Origin: Desulfobacteraceae bacterium RAAP-1
GTDB taxonomy: Bacteria > Desulfobacterota > Desulfobacteria > Desulfobacterales > Desulfatirhabdiaceae
Reading direction: 5' to 3'
DNA length: 56,216 nt
Assembly (NCBI GenBank): GCA_001443525.1
Contig: LKPX01000016.1
Location: forward strand, 1 to 56,216
Shown here: positions 16,520 to 25,289 of the stretch, piece by piece
Layout: each line of letters opens with the position of its first letter
Numbering within the stretch: position 1 is the stretch's first letter
Notes under the pieces: generated by a model
Database searches by the model: none
Told to the model about the DNA's origin: nothing
What the model saw: only the letters and a program-made list of their open reading frames with translations
Position numbers and translations under genes: made by a program

Positions 16520-17486
16520 ACCTACCGCTTTATTATTATTGCCTCGTTTGCAGGTGCAGAACGCAAATGCCATTTCTGGACCAATCAGTTGGGGCTTTCC
16601 ATCGCCAACAGCTTTTATCGGATTTGTTCATGCACTGGAGCGTAGATTTTCTAATGAACTACAACAGGGATTTGGAGGGGTTGGAATTGTCTGCCATTCT
16701 TTTGAACCTCATCTTTCCCAGCCACCGGGGCGGCATATGAAGATTTTTCATCTGACCCGTAACCCGGTGGGTAAGGATGACAAGCCCGCATCTTTTGTTG
16801 AAGAAGGTCGTGCTCATATGGAAATCAGCCTGGTGATTGCCGTGCATGATTTCATGTCGCAAAAAAATGGCGAGTATTTCGCAGAGGATGTCATGCAAAT
16901 TGTGCAAGGCATGCGCTTGGCCGGGGGCAGCATCCTTCCAATACGTATAGGAAAGCGTTTTGAGGCACAGTGGAAGCCTTTGGCTGAAGATATCGAAGGG
17001 CAAAACGAGCAATTCCAAAAATTGCGTCGCCGACTGTTGCCGGGTTTCGCTCTGGTACAACGGAGCGATCTACTATCAGAACAGTTGGATGAAATGAGAC
17101 AAAAGAATCCCCAGGCAAATTCGCTGGATGCACTGATGGATCTTTCGCGGCTCAATATCGAACCGGATTTACCAAATCCTGAAAAACCAGGCGAAGCTAT
17201 ATGGAGTGTTCGTAAGAAATCTGGGTGGTTGGTGCCAATCCCCATTGGCTATGCAGCTCTATCCCCTCTCTATGATCCGGGCGAGGTTGCAAACACCCGT
17301 GACAATACCACCCCATTTCGATTTGTAGAAAGCCTCTATTCCTTGGGGGAATGGGTCAGTCCACACCGGATGACTCAACTGCAGCAATTGCTTTGGTATC
17401 TCAAAACAGACTCTGAGGCCGGCATTTATTGTTGCTCCAATCACTATTCGAATGACTTTACCCATAAATCTGAAACCGCTGAATAA
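16512..17486 (+). CDS. csy2: Type I-F Cascade protein Csy2 (Cas5f)
   Basis: Csy2 (324 aa) is the Cas5-like RAMP protein that binds the crRNA 5' handle with Csy1. Characteristic segments are LLLLPRLQVQNANAISGPIS, WGFPSPTAFIGFVHALERR, and a late SLGEWVSPHRM. The ATG at 16512 is chosen: it overlaps the csy1 stop (ATGATTGA) and has GGAG upstream. A TTG 9 bases earlier would add three residues. Length is normal. The stop is followed after 12 bases by csy3 with a strong AAGGAG. Confidence 0.95.
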   Translation: MIEPTALLLLPRLQVQNANAISGPISWGFPSPTAFIGFVHALERRFSNELQQGFGGVGIVCHSFEPHLSQPPGRHMKIFHLTRNPVGKDDKPASFVEEGRAHMEISLVIAVHDFMSQKNGEYFAEDVMQIVQGMRLAGGSILPIRIGKRFEAQWKPLAEDIEGQNEQFQKLRRRLLPGFALVQRSDLLSEQLDEMRQKNPQANSLDALMDLSRLNIEPDLPNPEKPGEAIWSVRKKSGWLVPIPIGYAALSPLYDPGEVANTRDNTTPFRFVESLYSLGEWVSPHRMTQLQQLLWYLKTDSEAGIYCCSNHYSNDFTHKSETAE

Positions 17487-17498
17487 GGAGCTTTTAAC

Positions 17499-18554
17499 AT
17501 GGCTGACAATGACTTGAAAACCGCTTCTGTGCTGGCATTTGAACGCAAATTGGACCCTTCTGACGCTCTGCTCAGTGCCGGACAATGGGCTGAACGTGCT
17601 CAGGGGGCTACGTGGAAAGCTGTGGAGGTTCGGGAGAAATCCGTACGCGGCACCATTTCACATCGCCTGAAATCAGGAGAACAGGACTCGGCAAAACTTG
17701 ATGCATCCATCCAATCGCCTAATCCGCAAAAAGTTGATGTGGCAAGCTTGCCCAACAACGCAGATACCCTTCGAGTGCATTTTACCCTGCGTGTACTGGG
17801 GGACGCTGGAGTACCATCTGCCTGTAACAACCCAACTTATCAAGAAAAACTAAAAATGATTGTCAAACAATATGTTGAGCAGCAAGGATTTGGAGAACTG
17901 GCCCGTCGATACGCTTACAACCTGGCCAATGGCCGATTCCTGTGGCGCAACCGAGTGGGTGCTGAACAGGTGGAAACTCAGATCCGGCTTTGGAAAAATG
18001 GACAAGAAACCCGGCTTTGGACTTTTGATGCGCTGAGTTTTTTCCTAAGGCGATTCGACGTACCCGAACCAGCAACGCAACCCCTGAAGGAGTTGGCCGA
18101 TGTGATTCAAAGTGGCCTGACCGGTAATAAGTCTAAGCCTAAGTCCCATGAGTTGCTTGACGTGGTGGCTTATGTGCGCATCGGTGACGGGCAGGAAGTC
18201 TATCCATCGCAGGAACTGATTCTTGATCGGGGTGATAAAAAAGGGCAAAAAAGCAAAACCCTTTATACTGTCGGTAACGTAGCCGGAATGCATAGCCAAA
18301 AGATTGGAAACGCGCTACGCACAATCGACACATGGTATCCCGATGGGACCGATCTGGGGCCCATAGCCATTGAACCATATGGCTCTGTTACCTCTCAGGG
18401 AAAAGCCTGGCGTAAGCCCAAACAGAAAATGGATTTTTATAGTCTGCTCGACAATTGGGTTTTGAAAGATAAAATGCCGGAAAAGGAACAACAACATTAC
18501 GTGATAGCTACTTTAATCCGTGGTGGCGTATTCGGAGATAAGGAGAAGGAATAA
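17499..18554 (+). CDS. csy3: Type I-F Cascade backbone protein Csy3 (Cas7f)
   Basis: Csy3 (351 aa) is the Cas7-like subunit that polymerises (six copies in the characterised complex) along the crRNA spacer. Recognisable features are the opening [19 protein letters not shown], then [38 protein letters not shown], and IRLW followed by TFDALSF. Length is typical. AAGGAG lies 9 bases before the ATG. It sits between csy2 and cas6f with a 3-base gap to the latter. Confidence 0.96.
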   Translation: MADNDLKTASVLAFERKLDPSDALLSAGQWAERAQGATWKAVEVREKSVRGTISHRLKSGEQDSAKLDASIQSPNPQKVDVASLPNNADTLRVHFTLRVLGDAGVPSACNNPTYQEKLKMIVKQYVEQQGFGELARRYAYNLANGRFLWRNRVGAEQVETQIRLWKNGQETRLWTFDALSFFLRRFDVPEPATQPLKELADVIQSGLTGNKSKPKSHELLDVVAYVRIGDGQEVYPSQELILDRGDKKGQKSKTLYTVGNVAGMHSQKIGNALRTIDTWYPDGTDLGPIAIEPYGSVTSQGKAWRKPKQKMDFYSLLDNWVLKDKMPEKEQQHYVIATLIRGGVFGDKEKE

Positions 18555-18557
18555 GCA

Positions 18558-19121
18558 ATGAAGTATTATGTGGATTTCCATCTGCTGCCCGATCCTGAGC
18601 TTTCGGTTCCAATTTTGATGAATACCCTGTTTGAGAAATTGCATCGGGGGCTTGTTGAAATCGATAGCCATGAACTTGGTGTGAGTTTCCCCAATGTTCT
18701 ATGTGAAAAACCTTTTTTGGGTGATTGTATGCGGGTACATGGCAGTATGCTGAATCTGGAACGCCTTATGGCGCGAAACTGGCTGACAGGAATGCACGAT
18801 TATCTTCAGGTTGAACCTATCAAATTGGTTCCGGAACAGACTCTACACTGCCGGGTGCAAAGGGTGCAACCCAAAACTAACGTTGATCGCCTTCGAAGAC
18901 GATACATGAAGCGGCATGGCGTGACCGAAACAGAAGCGGTCATTCTGATCCCAGATACTGTTGAGAAACGTGTACGTTTACCTTTTTTACAGATCAAAAG
19001 TCAGAGTACAGGGCAACATTTCTGCCTGTTTATAGAGCATTTAACCCCTCAGAAACAAGCGGTCAGGGGTGAGTTTAACACTTACGGGCTCAGTCTCACG
19101 GCCACAGTTCCCTGGTTCTAG
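18558..19121 (+). CDS. cas6f: Type I-F crRNA endonuclease Cas6f (Csy4)
   Basis: Cas6f (187 aa) cuts the CRISPR precursor RNA at the 3' side of the repeat hairpin and stays bound as a Cascade subunit. His29 (LFEKLHRG) and Ser148 (QIKSQS) fall at exactly the positions of the catalytic His29 and Ser148 of the Pseudomonas aeruginosa Csy4. An arginine-rich helix (DRLRRRYMKRH, 110-120) matches the RNA-binding helix. The start is ATG with AAGGAATAAGCA in front. It is the last cas gene, followed by the leader and array. The stem of the array repeat (CTGCC/GGCAG) fits Csy4 specificity. Confidence 0.97.
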   Translation: MKYYVDFHLLPDPELSVPILMNTLFEKLHRGLVEIDSHELGVSFPNVLCEKPFLGDCMRVHGSMLNLERLMARNWLTGMHDYLQVEPIKLVPEQTLHCRVQRVQPKTNVDRLRRRYMKRHGVTETEAVILIPDTVEKRVRLPFLQIKSQSTGQHFCLFIEHLTPQKQAVRGEFNTYGLSLTATVPWF

Positions 19122-19253
19122 ACCCATTTTTTTCTTTACAAGAGATATATCTATAAAATAAGTATGTTGTGGTAGTTTATAAAAATTGGATAAATCCTAA
19201 TTTTTTTTATAGGTTTATGTCCAAAATTAATTAGTTACTGCCAAGACAGGATA
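19122..19253 (+). promoter_or_regulatory. CRISPR leader region
   Basis: This A/T-rich, gene-free stretch lies between cas6f and the first repeat, with several T-runs and AT-rich blocks. It is on the 5' side of the repeats as read in the standard I-F orientation, so it is the expected leader (array promoter and site of new insertions). A GTTACTGCC sequence at about 19234 resembles the first bases of the repeat. I could not fix a convincing -35/-10 pair or IHF site. Confidence 0.7.
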
Positions 19254-22200
19254 GTTCACTGCCGCATAGGCAGCTCAGAAACCTGTCTGGTGGCGATAGA
19301 GGACATGGATATCGCGTTCACTGCCGCATAGGCAGCTCAGAAAGTATATGCTGGCTGCTGTTGGCATTGGTTCAAGTTCACTGCCGCATAGGCAGCTCAG
19401 AAATATCGCGGCAGCCATGTATGCAGGCATTCGGCGTTCACTGCCGCATAGGCAGCTCAGAAAGCATAAATGAGGCAGTATCCATCAATATCATTGTTCA
19501 CTGCCGCATAGGCAGCTCAGAAAATAAGGTTCATCCGCTCGGATGATTGCTCAATGTTCACTGCCGCATAGGCAGCTCAGAAATTTCCAGCTCATCGTAG
19601 AATACGCAATTAATAGTTCACTGCCGCATAGGCAGCTCAGAAACATGACAGCCAGAGAGCCATACATGGTAGAGCGTTCACTGCCGCATAGGCAGCTCAG
19701 AAATGCTCCAATATGGGAGCAGGCAGTATTGGATAGTTCACTGCCGCATAGGCAGCTCAGAAATTGCATGAGCGTGGTCATACGATCAACCGGATGTTCA
19801 CTGCCGCATAGGCAGCTCAGAAATGTGCCCCATTCTTGAACCGGAGGTGATTTACGTTCACTGCCGCATAGGCAGCTCAGAAAACAACCGATACCGTCCG
19901 GTGCACCATTATATAGTTCACTGCCGCATAGGCAGCTCAGAAAGCCGAAACGTTTTCCCGGCACGGGTTATATTTGTTCACTGCCGCATAGGCAGCTCAG
20001 AAACAACGAAAAATACTCTTTGACTTGGAGATGCCGTTCACTGCCGCATAGGCAGCTCAGAAATCTCGCGCAGGAACGTGAGAGGGCCTCGAACAGTTCA
20101 CTGCCGCATAGGCAGCTCAGAAAATGTCGGGATTATCGACCCGCGAACAGGGAAAGTTAACTGCCGCATAGGCAGCTCAGAAAAGGCGCAGTCCCATCCA
20201 ATGTCTCAGAGGTCAGTTCACTGCCGCATAGGCAGCTCAGAAAAAATGGCGGATGCACTCAAGCCATAGTGAACGGTTCACTGCCGCATAGGCAGCTCAG
20301 AAAATCACCGTCCCCATGACAGCCAGTGTGCCCCAGTTCACTGCCGCATAGGCAGCTCAGAAAATCCACAGATTCACCACCATCTCTTGTCCGTTGTTCA
20401 CTGCCGCATAGGCAGCTCAGAAATATCGCAGCAACCATGTATGCAGGCATTCGGCGTTCACTGCCGCATAGGCAGCTCAGAAAATAAAAATCATGGTAAT
20501 CAACACCGGCAACCTGTTCACTGCCGCATAGGCAGCTCAGAAAAATGGCATTGGTTGGTATCCACAAAAACCATTGTTCACTGCCGCATAGGCAGCTCAG
20601 AAAGAACGCAGGTATAATCTTCAGGGTCATGACATGTTCACTGCCGCATAGGCAGCTCAGAAATGAAGCAAAATCACAAACGGGCTTGAACTGGAGTTCA
20701 CTGCCGCATAGGCAGCTCAGAAAAGTACATGAAGACAAAACTAACATCGCGCCAAGTTCACTGCCGCATAGGCAGCTCAGAAATTCCAGATTCCCATTTT
20801 CGATCACGTCCCTTCGTTCACTGCCGCATAGGCAGCTCAGAAAAAATCCGGGAACGCTGACAAGAGCCTCGCCGTGTTCACTGCCGCATAGGCAGCTCAG
20901 AAAATCAGCGACTGCAAAACAGGTAGCAGATATTGGTTCACTGCCGCATAGGCAGCTCAGAAAAGAGGTGGGACAGATATAACCGGCCCATCTATGTTCA
21001 CTGCCGCATAGGCAGCTCAGAAAGAAAAACCGAACGCTTGCCCGATAAATACGTCGTTCACTGCCGCATAGGCAGCTCAGAAATTATAACTAAACCGGAA
21101 CTTGTTGAGAGGCTTGTTCACTGCCGCATAGGCAGCTCAGAAAAGCCACGCCAGACGCTAATCCGACTCCACTCCGTTCACTGCCGCATAGGCAGCTCAG
21201 AAAAATTGTCGCGCGGCATGTTCGCTGACATGTCAAGTTCACTGCCGCATAGGCAGCTCAGAAATATGCTCTGCAGGATAAATTGAATTATAATGGGTTC
21301 ACTGCCGCATAGGCAGCTCAGAAACGCGTGTCCAGGCACACAAACCCCAGCGCCATGTTCACTGCCGCATAGGCAGCTCAGAAAGAATTCGACAAACTCT
21401 GCCGGACAAAGGGGATGTTCACTGCCGCATAGGCAGCTCAGAAAAGAGTGCGTCAGCTCATCCGGGATTTCCCATAGTTCACTGCCGCATAGGCAGCTCA
21501 GAAACAGCATCAACCCCCACAATGCAACCGCTTTAAGTTCACTTTTAAGTTCACTGCCGCATAGGCAGCTCAGAAAGAAAAACGATACACGCGCCCTTCC
21601 AAGTCCACGTTCACTGCCGCATAGGCAGCTCAGAAAGCACTGCGGGTTCACGGAACCCTACCCTCTTGGTTCACTGCCGCATAGGCAGCTCAGAAAGCAA
21701 TATCGGTATCCGTGAGCCTGAGCCCCTCGTTCACTGCCGCATAGGCAGCTCAGAAAGTCTGGTATCGGCCAGTTTTCATTTGCGTATTGTTCACTGCCGC
21801 ATAGGCAGCTCAGAAAAGCAAGGCCACGTTCACCTACAACGCCAGCAAGTTCACTGCCGCATAGGCAGCTCAGAAACATGACCCGGATGATCACGGCGGA
21901 CTGACCAAGTTCACTGCCGCATAGGCAGCTCAGAAAGCGGTCTTACGGCTTGTTTGCGTGCTCAAGTTGTTCACTGCCGCATAGGCAGCTCAGAAACGGA
22001 AACAAGAAACAGAAACAGGAATTTCTACGTTCACTGCCGCATAGGCAGCTCAGAAACGTGGGGAGAGCGGTTCGAGCCTTTGAGTTTATCGTTCACTGCC
22101 GCATAGGCAGCTCAGAAATGTGCCAGAGGGTTTTAATAATTGGGGAAATCGTTCACTGCCGCATAGGCAGCTCAGAAAAAATCACGATAGCTTTTCGCAA

Positions 22201-23921
22201 TCATCATAATGTTCACTGCCGCATAGGCAGCTCAGAAAACCACCGAAGTTTCCGGTTCTGCATCCTCATCGTTCACTGCCGCATAGGCAGCTCAGAAATG
22301 ACGGTATCGGTTGTGGGTCGATCACGTGATGTTCACTGCCGCATAGGCAGCTCAGAAATGAATTTGAGGAACATGAAACTTTCCATCCAAGTTCACTGCC
22401 GCATAGGCAGCTCAGAAATGTACTTGTGGGTCAACGTCGTTTGGGCCGCCGTTCACTGCCGCATAGGCAGCTCAGAAAGGACGAGGGGCTAAGACTCACG
22501 GATACCGATAGTTCACTGCCGCATAGGCAGCTCAGAAAGATGCCAGTGCGGACGGCAAGGCATTTGTGGCGTTCACTGCCGCATAGGCAGCTCAGAAATG
22601 ATCTATGCCGTTGACCTCATGTCCTGCCAGGTTCACTGCCGCATAGGCAGCTCAGAAACAGGTATAACGCGAATAAATATGCTTTTTCGAGTTCACTGCC
22701 GCATAGGCAGCTCAGAAAAGATGGCAGAGTGTTTTGTGTGCCATACATTTGTTCACTGCCGCATAGGCAGCTCAGAAACAGTGTTATCAGCTCGTCCCAT
22801 CTACGCCGTAGTTCACTGCCGCATAGGCAGCTCAGAAAATTGTGACTTGTGCCCCATTTTTGAACCGGATGTTCACTGCCGCATAGGCAGCTCAGAAATC
22901 ATACATCCCCGGATAGAGACGGAATGAGTCGTTCACTGCCGCATAGGCAGCTCAGAAAATGCGCCGGCATCGGTTGTGGCAAGTGATATCGTTCACTGCC
23001 GCATAGGCAGCTCAGAAAAGGTAGCGTCTGACGTTTATCTGGGGAAGATCGTTCACTGCCGCATAGGCAGCTCAGAAATCCGACTCCCTGCTCCCAAAGC
23101 AGATCACCAGGTTCACTGCCGCATAGGCAGCTCAGAAACTGTCGTAAGGTCAAGCGCGTCAATGATGTTTGTTCACTGCCGCATAGGCAGCTCAGAAATA
23201 TTATCCGCTGGGTTACAATTCCGAGTTGTCGTTCACTGCCGCATAGGCAGCTCAGAAAATAATATTTCCGGTCTTAAAGCTGATGCTTTCGTTCACTGCC
23301 GCATAGGCAGCTCAGAAACTGAAGCAAGACAGACGAAAGGTGTTTATGACAGTTCACTGCCGCATAGGCAGCTCAGAAATTGTACCGATTGCGGTTGCAG
23401 GGCATGCCTTGTGTTCACTGCCGCATAGGCAGCTCAGAAAACAACAAGCCGACTAATAACCACATGCTAACAGTTCACTGCCGCATAGGCAGCTCAGAAA
23501 TATCAGACTCCCGTTGTAGAGGCATCTGGATTGTTCACTGCCGCATAGGCAGCTCAGAAATCCAAAAAAATCGCGCCTTAGCCCCCCTCCCAGTTCACTG
23601 CCGCATAGGCAGCTCAGAAAACCGAAGACACCTGACAGAAGCTCAACGAGCAAGTTCACTGCCGCATAGGCAGCTCAGAAATAAGAAACGAAAGACAAAA
23701 TCCGGGATTGTGCGTTCACTGCCGCATAGGCAGCTCAGAAAAGAGGGGAAACACTGGAAGGCAAGATCGGGGTGTTCACTGCAGCATAGGCAGCTCAGAA
23801 AATTATACCGCCAATGGAACTTTTGGCGTTTTTGTTCACTGCCGCATAGGCAGCTCAGAAATGGATAAGTGCCAGTAGGAGTAGTAAGGATATGTTCACT
23901 GCCGCATAGGCAGCTCAGAAA
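19254..23921 (+). CRISPR. Type I-F CRISPR array, 78 repeats and 77 spacers
   Basis: The 28-nt repeat begins GTTCACTGCCGCATAGGCAG and ends CTCAGAAA. Its stem CTGCC-GCATA-GGCAG is the type I-F hairpin cut by Cas6f. By direct count the repeats start at 19254, 19316 and then mostly every 60 bases to 23894, giving 78 repeats. Most spacers are 32 nt. Exceptions are spacers 1 and 47 (34 nt), spacers 33, 68, 69 and 73 (33 nt) and spacer 38 (44 nt, see findings). Repeat variants: repeat 16 (20156) has GTTAACT, and repeat 76 (23774) has CTGCAGC. The leader is at the low-coordinate end. Because repeat plus spacer is 60 nt, all frames carry long spurious ORFs with repeated peptides; none is a gene. Confidence 0.99.
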
Positions 23922-23935
23922 AGCATCAATATGTT

Positions 23936-23965
23936 GTCGACATGCGCGGGAGCATGGATTGAAAC
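23936..23965 (+). repeat. Single type I-C-like CRISPR repeat fossil
   Basis: Fourteen bases after the last I-F repeat lies a 30-nt sequence that starts GTCGACATGCGCGGG and ends AGCATGGATTGAAAC. The GTCG opening, the internal inverted pair CATGC/GCATG and the GGATTGAAAC ending match the layout of type I-C repeats (usually 32 nt). No second copy or I-C cas gene is in the window. It is probably a relic of another array. Confidence 0.55.
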
Positions 23966-23978
23966 TGTAAAATAGATT

Positions 23979-24221
23979 ATGGTAAAAACCAATCATATCG
24001 GGCTGATGGTTCAACTTCACAGTGATGTTGTCGTGACTTACATCGAAAGCTTCGGCACTGAAACCCAGAAGCGCAGATATTTACCCGGATGTGTTACTGG
24101 CGATCTCGTCGTTCTGGTTGCCAAGGACCCATCGATGGACAATGCTCACAACGCCGTCTCCTTGTATCTGATCGAAGCGGATAACCCGGTTTTAAAAAAG
24201 ACAATCGACTTGAAAAATTGA
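23979..24221 (+). pseudogene. Acyl-CoA dehydrogenase remnant
   Basis: The 80-codon frame contains LHSDVVVTYIESFGTETQK and YLPGCVTGD, which belong to the N-terminal/middle part of acyl-CoA dehydrogenases. It then jumps directly to LVVLVAKDP and VSLYLIEADNPVLKK, which in the intact family lie roughly 50-60 residues later. The flavin-binding TEPxxGSD segment in between is missing, as are the true N-terminus and the catalytic C-terminal domain. It is a truncated fragment with an internal deletion, not a working enzyme. It lies just downstream of the CRISPR array. Confidence 0.8.
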
Positions 24222-24328
24222 GCATATACAGTCAAGATACGGCCGAGCTATTTTTCACCAATTGCAGGATTTCGCAAGCACAACTTTGGGCAAAAAAACC
24301 AAGATTTTATCCGCTTAAGGAGTAATCA

Positions 24329-25289
24329 ATGATTGACAATGTGTATGTGATTGGCGCCTATTCGACAAGGTTTCAGAAGTGGCCGGATAAGTCCGGAAAG
24401 GATCTCACCCGTGATGCACTTATAGGTGTGTTGCAGGATGCGCAACTGGATAGTGCCGGGGTTGTAGAAAGCGTATATTTTTCGAACTGTGGCATGGGAA
24501 TCATCTGGGGTCAGGATCTGGTTCGCGGACATTGCATGTTTGCCCCCATGGTTGAAGAAGGACTTTTCCCAGAACGGGTTCCCATTGTTAATGTCGAAGG
24601 GGCTTGCGCCTCTGGGTCCATGGCATTCCATCTGGCATGGAAGGACATTCTTAGCGGTGTTCACGAAGTATCCCTGGCAATGGGAATGGATAAATTATAC
24701 TATCCGGAAATGCAGCGGGTACTGACCGCTTTTGAAAACGGGATCGACCGTGAAGACAAGGACCGGTTGATTGGAGAATATCAGGCCGTGGCCAATGCAT
24801 GCGGCCAGAAATTTCAATTTGGGGCCAATCGCACGATTTTTATGGATACATACGCCATGCAGGCTTGCTGGCATATGTGGAAATGGGGCACAACTCAGCG
24901 TCAGATCGCTGTGGGCGCCTCCAAAAACCACTATAATGGTTCATTGAATCCCAAGGCTCAGTATCAGTTTGAGGTTTCGGTGGAAAAAGTCCTTGAGGAT
25001 TACATTGTCAGTTATCCAATGACACGCAGCATGTGTGCGCCAATCGGCGATGGGGCCGCAGCAGCCATTTTATGCTCTGAGGCATTTTTCAATAAGCTTC
25101 CATCCGCCGTGCAAGAACGCAGTATCAAGGTCTGCGCCAGTGTGCTGTCAAGCGGTAAGCACCGCGATATCAATGATCCGGGCCTGTCGAGATGGGCTGC
25201 GGACCGGGCTTGTCGAAAATGGCGGCGGCGTTATATCCGTGGAAGAAATGGCCTGCGGCGTGACTATTTTGAGATGTCCTTTTTGTTGA
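24329..25289 (+). pseudogene. Thiolase (SCP-x type) gene with internal deletion and frameshift
   Basis: The first part (to about 25190) is a good N-terminal thiolase domain of the lipid-transfer/SCP-x type: VYVIGAYSTRF, NVEGACASGSMAFHLAW with the nucleophilic cysteine, and SYPMTRSMCAPIGDGAAAAI. After RDINDPGLS the frame is lost. In another frame the sequence resumes with GLVENGGGVISVEEMACGVT, the typical end of this family. About 100 codons are missing, including the C-terminal catalytic GHPxGA-type region. AAGGAG precedes the ATG, so a truncated product could be made. Its 3' end overlaps the convergent reductase gene. With the preceding remnant it looks like a decayed beta-oxidation operon. 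Confidence 0.82.

Noticed and set aside
19164-19253. Search for an IHF-binding site and a clear promoter in the CRISPR leader
   Set aside because: The region is A/T-rich but no stretch matches the IHF consensus well enough, and no -35/-10 pair has acceptable spacing.
20304-22990. Weak spacer similarities, such as CATGACAGCCAG in spacers 7 and 18 and ATCGGTTGTGG in spacers 51 and 62
   Set aside because: Shared stretches are only 11-12 bases and the flanks do not align, so chance is a sufficient explanation.
19361-23868. Many long open frames on both strands with repeating peptides such as VHCRIGSSE, SLPHRQLRN and FLSCLCGSE
   Set aside because: They are translations of the CRISPR repeat. Repeat plus spacer is usually 60 nt, a multiple of three, so frames stay open across the array without coding meaning.
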